A stretch of DNA of 64,000 nucleotides from positions 124,001-188,000 of the forward strand of contig NZ_JBFAPI010000013.1 of the NCBI RefSeq assembly GCF_040676615.1, written 5' to 3'. Origin of the DNA: Asanoa sp040676615 (GTDB lineage: Bacteria; Actinomycetota; Actinomycetes; Mycobacteriales; Micromonosporaceae). The notes beneath the pieces are model-generated. The model saw only the letters and a list, made by a program, of their open reading frames with translations, did not search any database and was not told the origin of the DNA. Positions 20,431 to 28,860 of the stretch are shown here, one piece after another (the stretch's first letter is position 1; each line of letters starts with the position of its first letter). Made by a program: the position numbers and the translations under genes.

Positions 20431-20460
20431 TTGACAGCGCCACCAGCTAACCGTTAGCTA
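20431..20460 (+). promoter_or_regulatory. promoter of the padR-ABC-FtsX operon
   Basis: TTGACA (20431-20436) and TAGCTA (20455-20460) are separated by 18 bp. The -10 box overlaps the right end of the first palindromic operator, so binding there should block RNA polymerase. Confidence 0.6.
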
Positions 20461-20477
20461 TAGGGGCTAACGGTTAG
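20447..20477. promoter_or_regulatory. twin palindromic operators (CTAACSGTTAG) before the PadR gene
   Basis: CTAACCGTTAG (20447-20457) and CTAACGGTTAG (20467-20477) are each palindromic about one central base and are exact complements of each other. Their centres are 20 bp apart, two helical turns, so two dimers would sit on the same DNA face. The first overlaps the -10 box and the second ends 10 bp before the start codon. This fits autorepression by the PadR protein encoded immediately downstream (inference). Confidence 0.7.
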
Positions 20478-20487
20478 AGGGGGTGCG

Positions 20488-21000
20488 ATGCAGCAGGAAG
20501 TGTTGCTGGCCATGCTGGCCAAGGAGCCGTCGCACGGCTACGAGCTGCGGGCCCGGCTCCGCGACGCGCTCGGCCCGCTCGGCGACGCGCTCAACGCCGG
20601 GCACGTCTACGTCACGCTGACCCGGCTGGAGAAGGCCGGCCTGCTGGCGGCCGAGGGCGCCGACCGCGACCGCAAGGTGTACGCGCTCACGGCTGCGGGC
20701 CAGCAGCGGGTCGCCGAGTGGATCGCCGAGGTCAGCTGGCCCAAACCCGATCTCGCCGAGTTCCACCTCAAGCTGGTCGCGGCCGCCGCGGCCGGGATCG
20801 CCGACCCGTTGACCATCGTCGACACCCAGCGCCGCGAGTTGCTCCGCCGGCTGCGCGAGGCGCAGCGGGCCGCGATGGCCGAGCCGCCCGGCTCGAACGC
20901 GGCCCTGCTGCTGGAGGGCGTCGTCCTGCGCCTGCAGGCCGACCTGCGCTGGCTCGAAGCGTGCGAGCGGACCTGGACACACCGAAGGAGTGGATCGTGA
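20488..21000 (+). CDS. PadR-family transcriptional regulator
   Basis: A 170-residue PadR protein: N-terminal winged helix (LLAMLAKEPSHGYELRARL, then GHVYVTLTRLEKAGLLAAEG), and a C-terminal helical dimerisation part (Vir_act_alpha_C-like, QRRELLRRLREAQRAA). A purine-rich AGAGGGGG lies 4 nt before ATG 20488. Its TGA overlaps the GTG of the ABC ATPase gene (GTGA), so regulator and transporter are translated together. PadR proteins next to ABC genes usually repress them and are released by a drug or stress signal; the twin operators upstream support that here. Confidence 0.93.
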   Translation: MQQEVLLAMLAKEPSHGYELRARLRDALGPLGDALNAGHVYVTLTRLEKAGLLAAEGADRDRKVYALTAAGQQRVAEWIAEVSWPKPDLAEFHLKLVAAAAAGIADPLTIVDTQRRELLRRLREAQRAAMAEPPGSNAALLLEGVVLRLQADLRWLEACERTWTHRRSGS

Positions 21001-21725
21001 CCATGCTGCGGGCCCGGGGGCTGCACAAGGAGCACGGCAAGGGCACCGGTCTGGTACGCGCGGTCGACGGCATCGACCTCGACGTGGCCGCCGGCGAGAC
21101 GGTGGCCGTGATGGGGCCCAGCGGCTGCGGCAAGTCGACGCTGCTGCACCTGCTCGGCGGCCTCGACCGGCCCTCGGGCGGCGAGGTCTGGCTCGACGGC
21201 GCCCGCATCGACGAGCTGGGCGAGAAGGCCCTGGCCCGGGTCCGGCGCACCGCCGTCGGCTTCGTCTTCCAGGCCTTCCACCTGATGGAAGAGCTCACCG
21301 CGGTGGAGAACGTCGAGTTGGCGGCGCTGCTGGCCGGCAGCTCACCGCGCGCCGCCCGGCGGCGGGCCGTGGAGTTGCTGGACCGCGTCGGGCTCGCCGA
21401 CCGGGCCCGTTTCCTGCCCTCGGCGCTCTCCGGCGGCCAGCGCCAGCGGGTCGCGGTCGCCCGTGCGTTGATCAACGAGCCCACGGTCGTGCTCGCCGAC
21501 GAGCCGACCGGCAGTCTCGACAGCGCCGCCACCCTCGACGTGCTGCAGCTCTTCGAGAGCCTGCACGAGGCCGGCCAGACGCTGGTCGTCGTCACACACG
21601 ACGCCCGCATCGCGGCCACCGCCGACCGGCTGATCTCGATGCGCGACGGCGCGTTCGTCGACGAGACCCGGCTGACCGGCGGCAGCACCGGCCACCTCGG
21701 CACCCTCGTCGGGCTGGACGGCTGA
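20997..21725 (+). CDS. ABC transporter ATP-binding protein (MacB/LolD type)
   Basis: A 242-residue ATPase with Walker A GPSGCGKST, signature LSGGQRQRVAVARAL, Walker B VVLADEPTGSLD and the switch His in VVVTHD. This type pairs with FtsX-like permeases and drives mechanical work or export rather than import. GTG 20997 overlaps the PadR stop codon and has AAGGAG 6 nt upstream; ATG 21003 is the alternative. The permease gene follows after 5 bp. Confidence 0.93.
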   Translation: MTMLRARGLHKEHGKGTGLVRAVDGIDLDVAAGETVAVMGPSGCGKSTLLHLLGGLDRPSGGEVWLDGARIDELGEKALARVRRTAVGFVFQAFHLMEELTAVENVELAALLAGSSPRAARRRAVELLDRVGLADRARFLPSALSGGQRQRVAVARALINEPTVVLADEPTGSLDSAATLDVLQLFESLHEAGQTLVVVTHDARIAATADRLISMRDGAFVDETRLTGGSTGHLGTLVGLDG

Positions 21726-21730
21726 CGGCG

Positions 21731-23524
21731 ATGGGCAGGATCCTGCTCGTCAGCCGCCTCGCCGTGCGCGACCTGCGGCGCCGCCGCGGCGAGGCCGCGC
21801 TGCTGCTGCTCGCCGTGCTGGCGGCCACCACGACGCTGACGCTCGGCCTGGTGCTCCGCGACTCGGCGAGCGACCCGTTCCAGGAGACCAGGGTCGCGAC
21901 CAACGGCCCCGACCTGGTCGCCAGCTCGGCGACGCCGACCGACCTCGACCGCCTGACCGGCGCGGCCGGTGTCATCGACCACAGTGGACCGTTCCCGATC
22001 GCACCGGCGAGCTTCCAGAGGTCGGACGTGCAGGCGATCGGGCGCGACGCCGCACCCGCCTCCGTCGACCAGCCGTCGGTGGTCCGGGGTGGCTGGGTCC
22101 GGGAGGGCGGCGTCGTCGTCGAGGCGGCGTTCGCCGACTCCCTCGGTGTGCGGGTCGGCGATCCGGTCACGGTGGACGGCCGCTCGTTCGTGGTCGCCGG
22201 GTTCGCGGTCACGGCCGCGGTGGCGCCCTACCCGGGCGGTTCGTGTGTCGTCCTCGTCCCCTGCGCACACGGCTCACCGACCGACGACCTGCCGCCGGAC
22301 GTGTTGCGCAACCCCGGCCTGATCTGGCTCACCCGGGCCGACCTGCTCAGCCTGCACCCGGATTCGCTGGCCTACACGGTCAACCTCAAGCTGGCCGACC
22401 CGGCCGCGGCGGCGGCGTTCGGGGCCACAGACCCCGGACTGCGCCTCCAGCCCTGGCAGGACGTCCTCGCCGACGCGACCGAACTGGCCGGCGACGCCCG
22501 GATCCTGCTGCTGATCGGCGCGTGGCTGCTCGGCCTGCTCGCGGTGGCCAGCCTCGCGGTGCTCGTCGGCGGCCGGATGGCCGACCAGACGCGCCGGGTC
22601 GGCCTGCTCAAGGCGGTCGGCGGCACGCCGGGCCTGGTCGCCGCCGTGCTGCTCGCCGAATACGTGCTGATCGCCCTCGTCGCGGCCGCCGCCGGCCTGG
22701 CCCTCGGCGCGCTGACCGCGCCGCTGCTCACCCGGGCCGGCCCGGGCCTGCTCGGCGGCGCCGGCACGCCGTCGCTCACCTGGCCCACGATCGCCCTGGT
22801 GACCGCGGTGGCGCTCGGGGTCGCCGTGGTCGCCACCGCCGCCCCGGCGCTGCGGGCCGCCCGCACCAGCACGGTCAGCGCGCTGGCCGACGCGGCCCGC
22901 CCGCCCCGCCGCACCGGTTGGCTGATCGCCGCGTCCACCCGGTTGCCGGTGCCGCTGCTGCTCGCCCTGCGGGTCGCGGGCCGCCGGCCGCGCCGGGTCG
23001 TGCTCGGCGTGCTCAGCATCGCGATCACGGTCAGCGGCACGTTCGTGATCCTGATGCTCGACACCTACCTGCGCGACAACCCGTTCGTCGGCGGCTACGA
23101 CCGGGCACAGACCGACTCGCTGCGCCAGGTACTCCTGGTCGTCATGGTCGTCCTGCTCTCCCTGGCCGCGGTCAACGCCGTCTTCGTCACCTGGGCGACC
23201 GTGCTCGACAACCGGCACGCCTCGGCCCTGGCCCGCGCCCTCGGCGCGACGCCGCGCCAGGTGACCCTGGCCCTGGCCGCCGCACAGGTGTTCCCGGCCC
23301 TGGCCGGTGCCGTCCTGGGCATATTCCCAGGCGGCTGGGGCCTGTTCGACGCCATCATCGCGATCACCGGCGGCGAGAGTGACCGGGCCACCTTCCCGTC
23401 GGCCTGGCAACTGCTGGCGCTGGTCGCGGCGACGGTGTTGGTGGTGGCCGCCCTGACCGCGCTGCCCGCACGCCTCGGCGGCCGCCGGCCGGTGACGGAA
23501 AGCCTCCAGGCCGAACACGCCTGA
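21731..23524 (+). CDS. FtsX-like ABC transporter permease
   Basis: A 597-residue permease of the FtsX/MacB superfamily. One membrane segment lies near the N-terminus (ALLLLAVLAATTTLTLGLVL), followed by an extracytoplasmic domain of about 190 residues, an FtsX block (about 250-365, with RVGLLKAVGGTPG before it), a linker, another membrane segment and a second block (ALARALGATPRQV to VAALTALPARL). Total length is shorter than the 800-residue two-module exporters, because the second extracytoplasmic domain is almost absent. It forms the transporter with the preceding ATPase. Its stop is 1 bp from the stop of the convergent DUF3052 gene. Confidence 0.88.
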   Translation: MGRILLVSRLAVRDLRRRRGEAALLLLAVLAATTTLTLGLVLRDSASDPFQETRVATNGPDLVASSATPTDLDRLTGAAGVIDHSGPFPIAPASFQRSDVQAIGRDAAPASVDQPSVVRGGWVREGGVVVEAAFADSLGVRVGDPVTVDGRSFVVAGFAVTAAVAPYPGGSCVVLVPCAHGSPTDDLPPDVLRNPGLIWLTRADLLSLHPDSLAYTVNLKLADPAAAAAFGATDPGLRLQPWQDVLADATELAGDARILLLIGAWLLGLLAVASLAVLVGGRMADQTRRVGLLKAVGGTPGLVAAVLLAEYVLIALVAAAAGLALGALTAPLLTRAGPGLLGGAGTPSLTWPTIALVTAVALGVAVVATAAPALRAARTSTVSALADAARPPRRTGWLIAASTRLPVPLLLALRVAGRRPRRVVLGVLSIAITVSGTFVILMLDTYLRDNPFVGGYDRAQTDSLRQVLLVVMVVLLSLAAVNAVFVTWATVLDNRHASALARALGATPRQVTLALAAAQVFPALAGAVLGIFPGGWGLFDAIIAITGGESDRATFPSAWQLLALVAATVLVVAALTALPARLGGRRPVTESLQAEHA

Positions 23525-23525
23525 T

Positions 23526-23915
23526 TCAGCCGCGGCGTTCCTTGCGCCAGACCAGCTTGAGCCCGGACCAGTCGTGGTCGACGGCGGCGACCTTCACGTC
23601 GACCAGGCCGCGCGGCAGGGCCGCGTCGCGGATGGCGTTCTCGGTGACCTCGCTGGCGTGGCCGGCGGCCTTCCGCGGCCAGGCCACCCAGAGCGCCCCG
23701 GCCGGAAAGATCCGCCCCTCGTGCGCCGACACCACCGAAGCGACGTCGGCCAGGTCACGGGCGAAGGCGAGAACGACATCGGCCGCCGCGGCCGAACGAT
23801 CCCCGGCAGCGGGCTGCTCCTGGAAACGCCAGTCGCCGTCAGCACCGACCACGTCCCAGCGAACGCCAGGACGGATCCCGAGCTTGGCCAGTTGCCCGGC
23901 CCCGGCGATCGCCAT
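23526..23915 (-). CDS. DUF3052 family protein
   Basis: A 129-residue protein with the features of DUF3052: LGIRPG near the start, a central DVVLAFARDLADVA strand-helix, the highly conserved LWVAWPRKAAG, and a C-terminal LPRGLVDVKVAAVDHDWSGL. The function of the family is unknown; these are soluble single-domain actinobacterial proteins. ATG 23915 lies 6 nt behind TAGCAT (23922-23927), indicating a leaderless mRNA; the GTG at 23921 abuts the box itself and is less likely. Confidence 0.85.
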   Translation of the reverse strand: MAIAGAGQLAKLGIRPGVRWDVVGADGDWRFQEQPAAGDRSAAAADVVLAFARDLADVASVVSAHEGRIFPAGALWVAWPRKAAGHASEVTENAIRDAALPRGLVDVKVAAVDHDWSGLKLVWRKERRG

Positions 23916-23961
23916 CGCCACATGCTAGGCCAGCGCGACCCGCGGCCGGTCGTAGGTCACC

Positions 23962-24531
23962 TCACTCGAGGCCCTCGCGCGAGATCGGCGGCCCGACCCG
24001 GAAGTTGCGGAACGTGGCCCGCAGCCCGGCCCGCTCCGGCGAGCAGCACATGACGCCGACGTCGACCGTCGCGGGCAGGTCGAGGTGACCGAGGCGGAGC
24101 AACTGCCACCCTCCGTCGCCACCGCGGCAGTGCACGGCCAGCGCCTCGCCGAAGCGCGTCACCCGCATCGCGACCTCGCCGGTCGACGGTGTGACCGGCG
24201 CGATGGACAGGTCGGAGAACCCGCGGGTGAACACGGTGCTGACCTGCACCGCGCCCGAGGTCACCTCCAGGCCGCTCTTGAGCCAGTTGCGCTCGTCGGC
24301 CCGCACCATCATGCCGGCCTGGTCGAAGAGCGTCGTGTGCTCGGCCGACACGACCGCCTCGGCCGTGAAGTCGCCGGTCACCGACTGCTTGAAGAAGTGC
24401 CCGTTGTCGTTGACGAAACCGTAGAACGTCTCCCGCCAGAAGTCCGTCCTGAGCTCCGTAACGGCGGAGAGCACAGCGCCGTCCAGCGACCACTCGGCGG
24501 GCTCGTTCAACCACGACATCTGCTCGATCAT
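23962..24531 (-). CDS. DUF1349 (concanavalin-like) domain protein
   Basis: A 189-residue protein of the DUF1349 type, a jelly-roll fold related to carbohydrate-binding lectins. Recognisable blocks are TDFWRETFYGFVNDNGHF, the DQAGMMVRADERNWLKSG core and a C-terminal VGVMCCSPERAGLRATF strand pair. There is no signal peptide, so it acts in the cytoplasm. ATG 24531 lies 7 nt behind TAGCCT (24539-24544), so it is probably leaderless. It stands apart from its neighbours by 46 bp and more. Confidence 0.85.
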   Translation of the reverse strand: MIEQMSWLNEPAEWSLDGAVLSAVTELRTDFWRETFYGFVNDNGHFFKQSVTGDFTAEAVVSAEHTTLFDQAGMMVRADERNWLKSGLEVTSGAVQVSTVFTRGFSDLSIAPVTPSTGEVAMRVTRFGEALAVHCRGGDGGWQLLRLGHLDLPATVDVGVMCCSPERAGLRATFRNFRVGPPISREGLE

Positions 24532-24601
24532 GGCGGCCAGGCTAGGCCCACCTGCGGGTGGCCACAATGGAAGGCGGCGTCGACCGTGCGAGCGTCGACG
24601 G

Positions 24602-24724
24602 GTGCGGCGGACCGTGTTGATCGTCGACGACCACCGGGAGTTCCGCGCGTCCGCCGTCACGTCCGCTCGTAGCGGCCGACGGGCACGACGCATGTCCGGC
24701 CGTCAGGCGGGTAGGCGCTGGTGA
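24602..24724 (+). pseudogene. relic of a response-regulator receiver domain
   Basis: The frame reads VRRTVLIVDDHREFRASA, the exact pattern of strand 1, the acidic pair and helix 1 of a LuxR-type response regulator receiver, then turns into a basic, low-complexity tail and stops after 40 codons. The phospho-accepting Asp, the rest of the receiver and the DNA-binding domain are gone. It looks like the 5' end of a deleted regulator gene, left between the DUF1349 gene and a 56-residue gene. Confidence 0.5.
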
Positions 24725-24745
24725 CACGAACCGAGGAGGACCACC

Positions 24746-24916
24746 GTGAGCGAGCCGGAAGAAAGTCACGAGAAGACCTCGAAGACCGACGCGGTCCTGC
24801 TGAAGCCGATCCTCAAGGACCTCAACCACCTCAAGGACGACGAAGACCTCGACCCGCCGACGGGTCGCCGCCGCCGCCCCGCCGGCAAACCGGACGGCAC
24901 TGACAAGAACGGTTAG
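24746..24916 (+). CDS. small charged protein of unknown function (56 residues)
   Basis: Starting at GTG 24746 the frame encodes a 56-residue hydrophilic protein (SEPEESHEKTSKTDAVLLKP, then ILKDLNHLKDDEDLD and a basic RRRRPAGK tail). Support: a strong GAGGAGG ribosome binding site (24732-24738) 7 nt upstream and GC-rich third codon positions. One amphipathic helix is likely in the middle and the ends should be disordered. No family recognised. Its stop lies 5 bp from the stop of the convergent aminopeptidase gene. Confidence 0.65.
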   Translation: MSEPEESHEKTSKTDAVLLKPILKDLNHLKDDEDLDPPTGRRRRPAGKPDGTDKNG

Positions 24917-24921
24917 AACGC

Positions 24922-27294
24922 TCAGGGCCGGTCGTCGAGCTCGTCCTCCCAGACGCGCCGCAGCACGGCGGGCACGTCGCCGCGCAGCGCCTCGCGGACC
25001 AGGTCCAGCTCGGCCGCCGTCAGCGGCAGGGCCGGGAACGCCCGGCCGACCGCCTCGGCGAACGCCGACCCCCGCCGGGCCAGCGCCGGCGCGGTCGCGA
25101 CGTAGTCCGCGACGTACGGCGCGACCAGATCCCGCTGCGACAGCGACCACAGGCCGGCGCCCAGCGCGCGGAACCTGCTGACCGGGATGTCGGGCTCCGA
25201 GGTCATCGCCGCCCACGCCGCCGACTTCGCCTCGGCCGTCGGGCGGGCGGCCAGGGCGGTGGCCGCGCCCAGGTCGGCCGACGTGGTGCCGTCCCGCAGC
25301 CGCTCGGCCTCGATCTCCCCGGCGTCCAGGCCACCGAGTTCGGCCAGCCGGCGCACCGCGGCCCAGCGCAGCCCCGGGTCGAGCGCCAGCCCCTGGCCGG
25401 TGGCGTCGGCCGCCAGCCAGCCCCGCAACAGCGCGGTGTCGCTGGTGCTCCAGGCCAGCCCGCGCGCCAGCGCGACCGCCCGCTGCTCGTCCGGCTCGGC
25501 CTCGACGGCGCACGCCGCGGCGACGGTCGCGAGCGCCGCGGACGCGTCGGTGGGCACGCCGCGCAGCAGCCGCAGGGTGCGGTCGAGGGCCGCGCTCACC
25601 AGCGTCGGCACGGGCTCCCGGGGCAGGTGCCGGGCCAGCAGGTCGAGGTGGGCCGCGGGCGGCGCCTGGTCGAGCACCGTGGCCCAGAGCACCGCCCGCA
25701 CCAACGGGTCCGCCACGTCGGTCAGGCCGCGCGACACGGCGTCGTGCGAGAACGGGTCGAGGTCGATCCGGGCGAACGTCTCGCCGTGGGCGTTGGGCAC
25801 CACGACCAGCCCGGCCCAATCCGGCAGGTCCACCGGCTCGTCGTCCAGGTCGACCAGCCGGGCGCCGACCTGCTCGAGCGCCGGCGTGAACGCGGCCACG
25901 GTGAACCGGTGCGGGCGGACGCCGTCCCGGCGAAGCACGGGCACCTCGCCCCGGCGCTCGACCCGGATGGTGTCGTGGCCCGACTGCCGCAGCCACAGCC
26001 GGGCCCAACCGCGCACGTCGCGCGGCGAGGCGGCGTCTAGCGCGGCCAGCAGGTCTTCGAGGGTGGCGTTGCCGAACCGGTGCCGGGTCAGGTGAGCGTT
26101 GACCCCGGCCAGGAAGTCGGCCTCGCCGAGCCAGGTCACCAACTGCCGGAGGACCGCGTTGCCCTTCCCGTACGAGATGTGGTCGAAAATGGTCGTCCCG
26201 GTGTCGACATCGGGCACGTCCTCGGCGTTCGGCGCGACGGGATGGGTGGACCGGCGCCGGTCGGCCAGGTAGGCGCGCGGCTTGTAGGCCGCCTCGAACG
26301 ACACCCGGGTGCCGGCGTAGCCGGCCACGGTCTCGGCCACCTCGAAGCCCATGAAGTCGGCGAACGACTCGTTGAGCCACATGTCCTCCCACCACACCGG
26401 GGAGACCAGGTCGCCGAACCACATGTGTGCCATCTCGTGCGCGATCACCTCGGCCCGGTGCCGGCGGTCGTCGTCGGTGACCCGCGCCCGCGGCAGCATG
26501 TCCTCGGCGAACGTCACGCAGCCGGGGCACTCCATCGCGCCCCAGTTGAGCTCGGGCACGAAGACCTGGTCGTAGGAGTCGAACGGGAACGGCTCGGTGA
26601 AGATCCGCGCGTAGTGGTCGAAGCAGACCTCGGTCACCCGCCGCAGCTCTGCGGCGTCGCGGTCGAGTTCGGCGGCCAGCGAGCGGCGGGCGTGCCAGCC
26701 CATCGGCAGGCCGCGGTGCTCCCAGGTGACCGAGTGCAGCGGCCCGGCCACGACGGCGAAGATGTCGCACGGGATCGGCTGGGTGGTGGCGAACGTGAAC
26801 CGGCCACCATCGGCTCCCGTCCGCCGCCCGTTGGACAGGACCGTCCACGTCGGATCGGCGTACACCGTCAGTGTGATCGGGGCCTTCAGGTCGAGTTGGT
26901 CGAAGCAGGCGAACAGGCGCTGGGTGATGTCGACGCCCAGATACCCGCCGACGTAACGCTCGCCGTCGACCGGGTCGGTGAAGGTGTGCATCCCCTCACC
27001 GTCGGTGACGTAGCGCAGCCGCGCGTCGACGACCACCTCGTGCGAGCCCGGCGCCAGGCCGTCGAGTGGGATCCGGCGCCCGTCGTAGCCGGGCGCGACG
27101 ATCGACCCGTCCAGGGTCACCTCGAGCGACTCGGCCCGGTGCAGCTCGAGGAACGTGTCGCCGCCGGTGGTGTGGAACCGCACGGCGACCCGGCTCCGGA
27201 ACGTGTCCGGAGCCGTGACGTCGAACTCGAGGTCGTAGCGGACGTCGGAGAGCATGGCGGCCCGGGCCCGGGCCTCGTTCAAGGTCAGCGACAC
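24922..27294 (-). CDS. M1-family aminopeptidase with a variant GAMEN motif
   Basis: A 790-residue zinc aminopeptidase of the PepN/ERAP-like family, releasing N-terminal residues from peptides. The zinc site HEMAH with the third ligand Glu in WLNESFADF is intact. The substrate N-terminus-binding motif GxMEN reads GAMECPGCVTF, with Cys in place of Asn. The order is N-terminal beta domain, catalytic domain, then the long helical ERAP1_C-like domain. GTG 27294 lies 6 nt behind TAGCCT (27301-27306), whose TAG is the stop codon of the preceding exporter gene, so the gene has its own leaderless promoter. Confidence 0.92.
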   Translation of the reverse strand: MSLTLNEARARAAMLSDVRYDLEFDVTAPDTFRSRVAVRFHTTGGDTFLELHRAESLEVTLDGSIVAPGYDGRRIPLDGLAPGSHEVVVDARLRYVTDGEGMHTFTDPVDGERYVGGYLGVDITQRLFACFDQLDLKAPITLTVYADPTWTVLSNGRRTGADGGRFTFATTQPIPCDIFAVVAGPLHSVTWEHRGLPMGWHARRSLAAELDRDAAELRRVTEVCFDHYARIFTEPFPFDSYDQVFVPELNWGAMECPGCVTFAEDMLPRARVTDDDRRHRAEVIAHEMAHMWFGDLVSPVWWEDMWLNESFADFMGFEVAETVAGYAGTRVSFEAAYKPRAYLADRRRSTHPVAPNAEDVPDVDTGTTIFDHISYGKGNAVLRQLVTWLGEADFLAGVNAHLTRHRFGNATLEDLLAALDAASPRDVRGWARLWLRQSGHDTIRVERRGEVPVLRRDGVRPHRFTVAAFTPALEQVGARLVDLDDEPVDLPDWAGLVVVPNAHGETFARIDLDPFSHDAVSRGLTDVADPLVRAVLWATVLDQAPPAAHLDLLARHLPREPVPTLVSAALDRTLRLLRGVPTDASAALATVAAACAVEAEPDEQRAVALARGLAWSTSDTALLRGWLAADATGQGLALDPGLRWAAVRRLAELGGLDAGEIEAERLRDGTTSADLGAATALAARPTAEAKSAAWAAMTSEPDIPVSRFRALGAGLWSLSQRDLVAPYVADYVATAPALARRGSAFAEAVGRAFPALPLTAAELDLVREALRGDVPAVLRRVWEDELDDRP

Positions 27295-27300
27295 CCCGAC

Positions 27301-27306
27301 AGGCTA
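27301..27306 (-). promoter_or_regulatory. -10 box of the aminopeptidase gene, sharing the stop codon of the MFS gene
   Basis: TAGCCT on the minus strand, 6 nt before GTG 27294. The TAG (27304-27306) is also the stop codon of the MFS exporter gene. Confidence 0.5.
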
Positions 27307-28749
27307 GGCCTTGACGGGCTGCTCGCGGCGACCGCGGCCCCACGGCAGGACCAGCGAGGCCAGCACCGCCACGAGGCCCGCGGCGGCGCAGACCCAGAAA
27401 CCGTAGGTGAACGCGTCGTCGGTGGGCAGGCCCGCAGGGGTGCTGTGCGAGGTGATGACGGCCGCGACGACAGCGGTGCCGATGCTGCTGCCGATGGTCC
27501 GGGCGATCGTGTTGACGCTGGTCGCCTCCCCGGTCTGCGCGGCCGGAACGCTCTCGATGATGGCGTTGGACATCGCGGCGAACGCCAGGCCGATGCCGGC
27601 GCCGGTGAGCACACCGGAGAGCAGCATCTGCCAGACCGCGCCGTGGCCGATCGCGGGCAGGGCGAACGACACCACGACCAGGCTGACGCCGAGGAACATC
27701 GGAAGCTTGGGGCCGAAGCGGCGGTCGAGCAGGCCGGCCAGCGGGCCGAAGACCACCATCGTGGCCACGGTGGGCAGCAGGAACAGCCCCGACTCGGAGA
27801 CCGACTTGCCGAAGCCGTAGCCGGTCGCCGCGGGCAGTTGCAGCAGCGTCGGGATGAGCAGGAAGGTGCCGAACATCGCGAAGCCGAGGCCCAGGGCGAC
27901 GACGTCGGTCGCCCAGACACCGCGGCGCTTCATCAGGCGCATGTCGACGAGAGGCTCGCGGACCCGCGACTCGACCAGGACGAAGACGACCAGGGCGACC
28001 AGGCCCAGCACCATCAGGCCCACGGTGGAGGTGGCACCCCAGCCCCAGCTCTGGCCCTTGCTGATCGCGAGGAGCAGCGACACCAGGGCCACGGACAGGA
28101 TCCCGGCACCGAGCACGTCGAGGCGGCCGGGCTTGCGGACCGGCGACTCCGGGATGCCGAAGATCGCTCCTACCAGGGCGATGACCACGACCGCCAGCGG
28201 CAGCCAGAACAGCCAGTGCCACGACAGGTGCTCGACGATCGGGCCGGCGGCGACGATGCCGACACCGGCGCCGACGCCGAAGATCGCCGAGAGCAGGCCG
28301 ACGGTGACGCCGACCTTCTCGCGCGGCAGTTCGTCACGGACGATGCCGATCGACAGCGGCAGGATCGCGCCGGCGGCGCCCTGCAGGGCGCGGGCCACGA
28401 TCAGCACGACCAGGTTGGGCGCCAGCGCGGCCAGCAACGTGCCGAGCAGCAGCACCATCAGCACCACGATCAGCACCCGGCGCTTGCCGATCATGTCGCC
28501 CAGGCGGCCCAGGATCGGCGTCAGGACCGACGCCGACAGCAGGTAGGCGGTCAGGATCCAGCTCACGTCGGCCGTCGAGGCGCCCAGGTCCCGCCCGATC
28601 GTCGACAACGCGGGTGCGACCAGCGACTGCAGCACCGCGAACGCGAGGCCGCCCAGCGAGAGGAACAGCACCACCAGCGTGCTGTTCGGGCGGTGGCCGG
28701 CCGCGCGGCCGGCGGCGGCCTGGCGCCGCCGCTCGATGATCTCTGTCAT
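27304..28749 (-). CDS. MFS drug exporter, DHA2 (EmrB/QacA) family
   Basis: A 481-residue major facilitator with about 14 hydrophobic segments. The loop motif RLGDMIGKRRVLI (family motif A) is at about residues 75-87 and a GAGVGIVAAGPIVEHLSWHW segment has the drug:proton antiporter motif C pattern (G-x8-G-P-x2-G) of exporters. It should expel a hydrophobic or cationic drug in exchange for protons. ATG 28749 has GGGGA 5 nt upstream; the frame continues to 28791 but those 14 residues do not look like family sequence. It is divergent from a TetR gene across 111 bp that hold palindromes, the usual arrangement for a repressor-controlled pump. Confidence 0.92.
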   Translation of the reverse strand: MTEIIERRRQAAAGRAAGHRPNSTLVVLFLSLGGLAFAVLQSLVAPALSTIGRDLGASTADVSWILTAYLLSASVLTPILGRLGDMIGKRRVLIVVLMVLLLGTLLAALAPNLVVLIVARALQGAAGAILPLSIGIVRDELPREKVGVTVGLLSAIFGVGAGVGIVAAGPIVEHLSWHWLFWLPLAVVVIALVGAIFGIPESPVRKPGRLDVLGAGILSVALVSLLLAISKGQSWGWGATSTVGLMVLGLVALVVFVLVESRVREPLVDMRLMKRRGVWATDVVALGLGFAMFGTFLLIPTLLQLPAATGYGFGKSVSESGLFLLPTVATMVVFGPLAGLLDRRFGPKLPMFLGVSLVVVSFALPAIGHGAVWQMLLSGVLTGAGIGLAFAAMSNAIIESVPAAQTGEATSVNTIARTIGSSIGTAVVAAVITSHSTPAGLPTDDAFTYGFWVCAAAGLVAVLASLVLPWGRGRREQPVKA

Positions 28750-28765
28750 GGAATCCCCGAAGCGC

Positions 28766-28793
28766 GTTGTAAACAACTGCTGACTTGTCAAGT
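28766..28793. promoter_or_regulatory. candidate TetR operators between the MFS and TetR genes
   Basis: Two inverted repeats: GTTGTAAACAAC (28766-28777, 5-bp arms) and ACTTGTCAAGT (28783-28793, 5-bp arms about one base). A possible MFS promoter on the minus strand (TTGACT 28813-28818, TACTTG 28789-28794, spacer 18) overlaps the second repeat. A further GTTTAC at 28824-28829 echoes the GTAAAC half of the first repeat and overlaps the TetR -35 box. Confidence 0.4.
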
Positions 28794-28824
28794 ATCCGCA
28801 CGTCAGGTGCTAAGTCAACGATGG

Positions 28825-28854
28825 TTTACATCACATTCGGCGCGCTTGTACGCT
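28825..28854 (+). promoter_or_regulatory. promoter of the TetR gene
   Basis: TTTACA (28825-28830) and TACGCT (28849-28854) are separated by 18 bp, with the -10 box 6 nt before GTG 28861 (leaderless). Confidence 0.65.
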
Positions 28855-28860
28855 GGCCGG

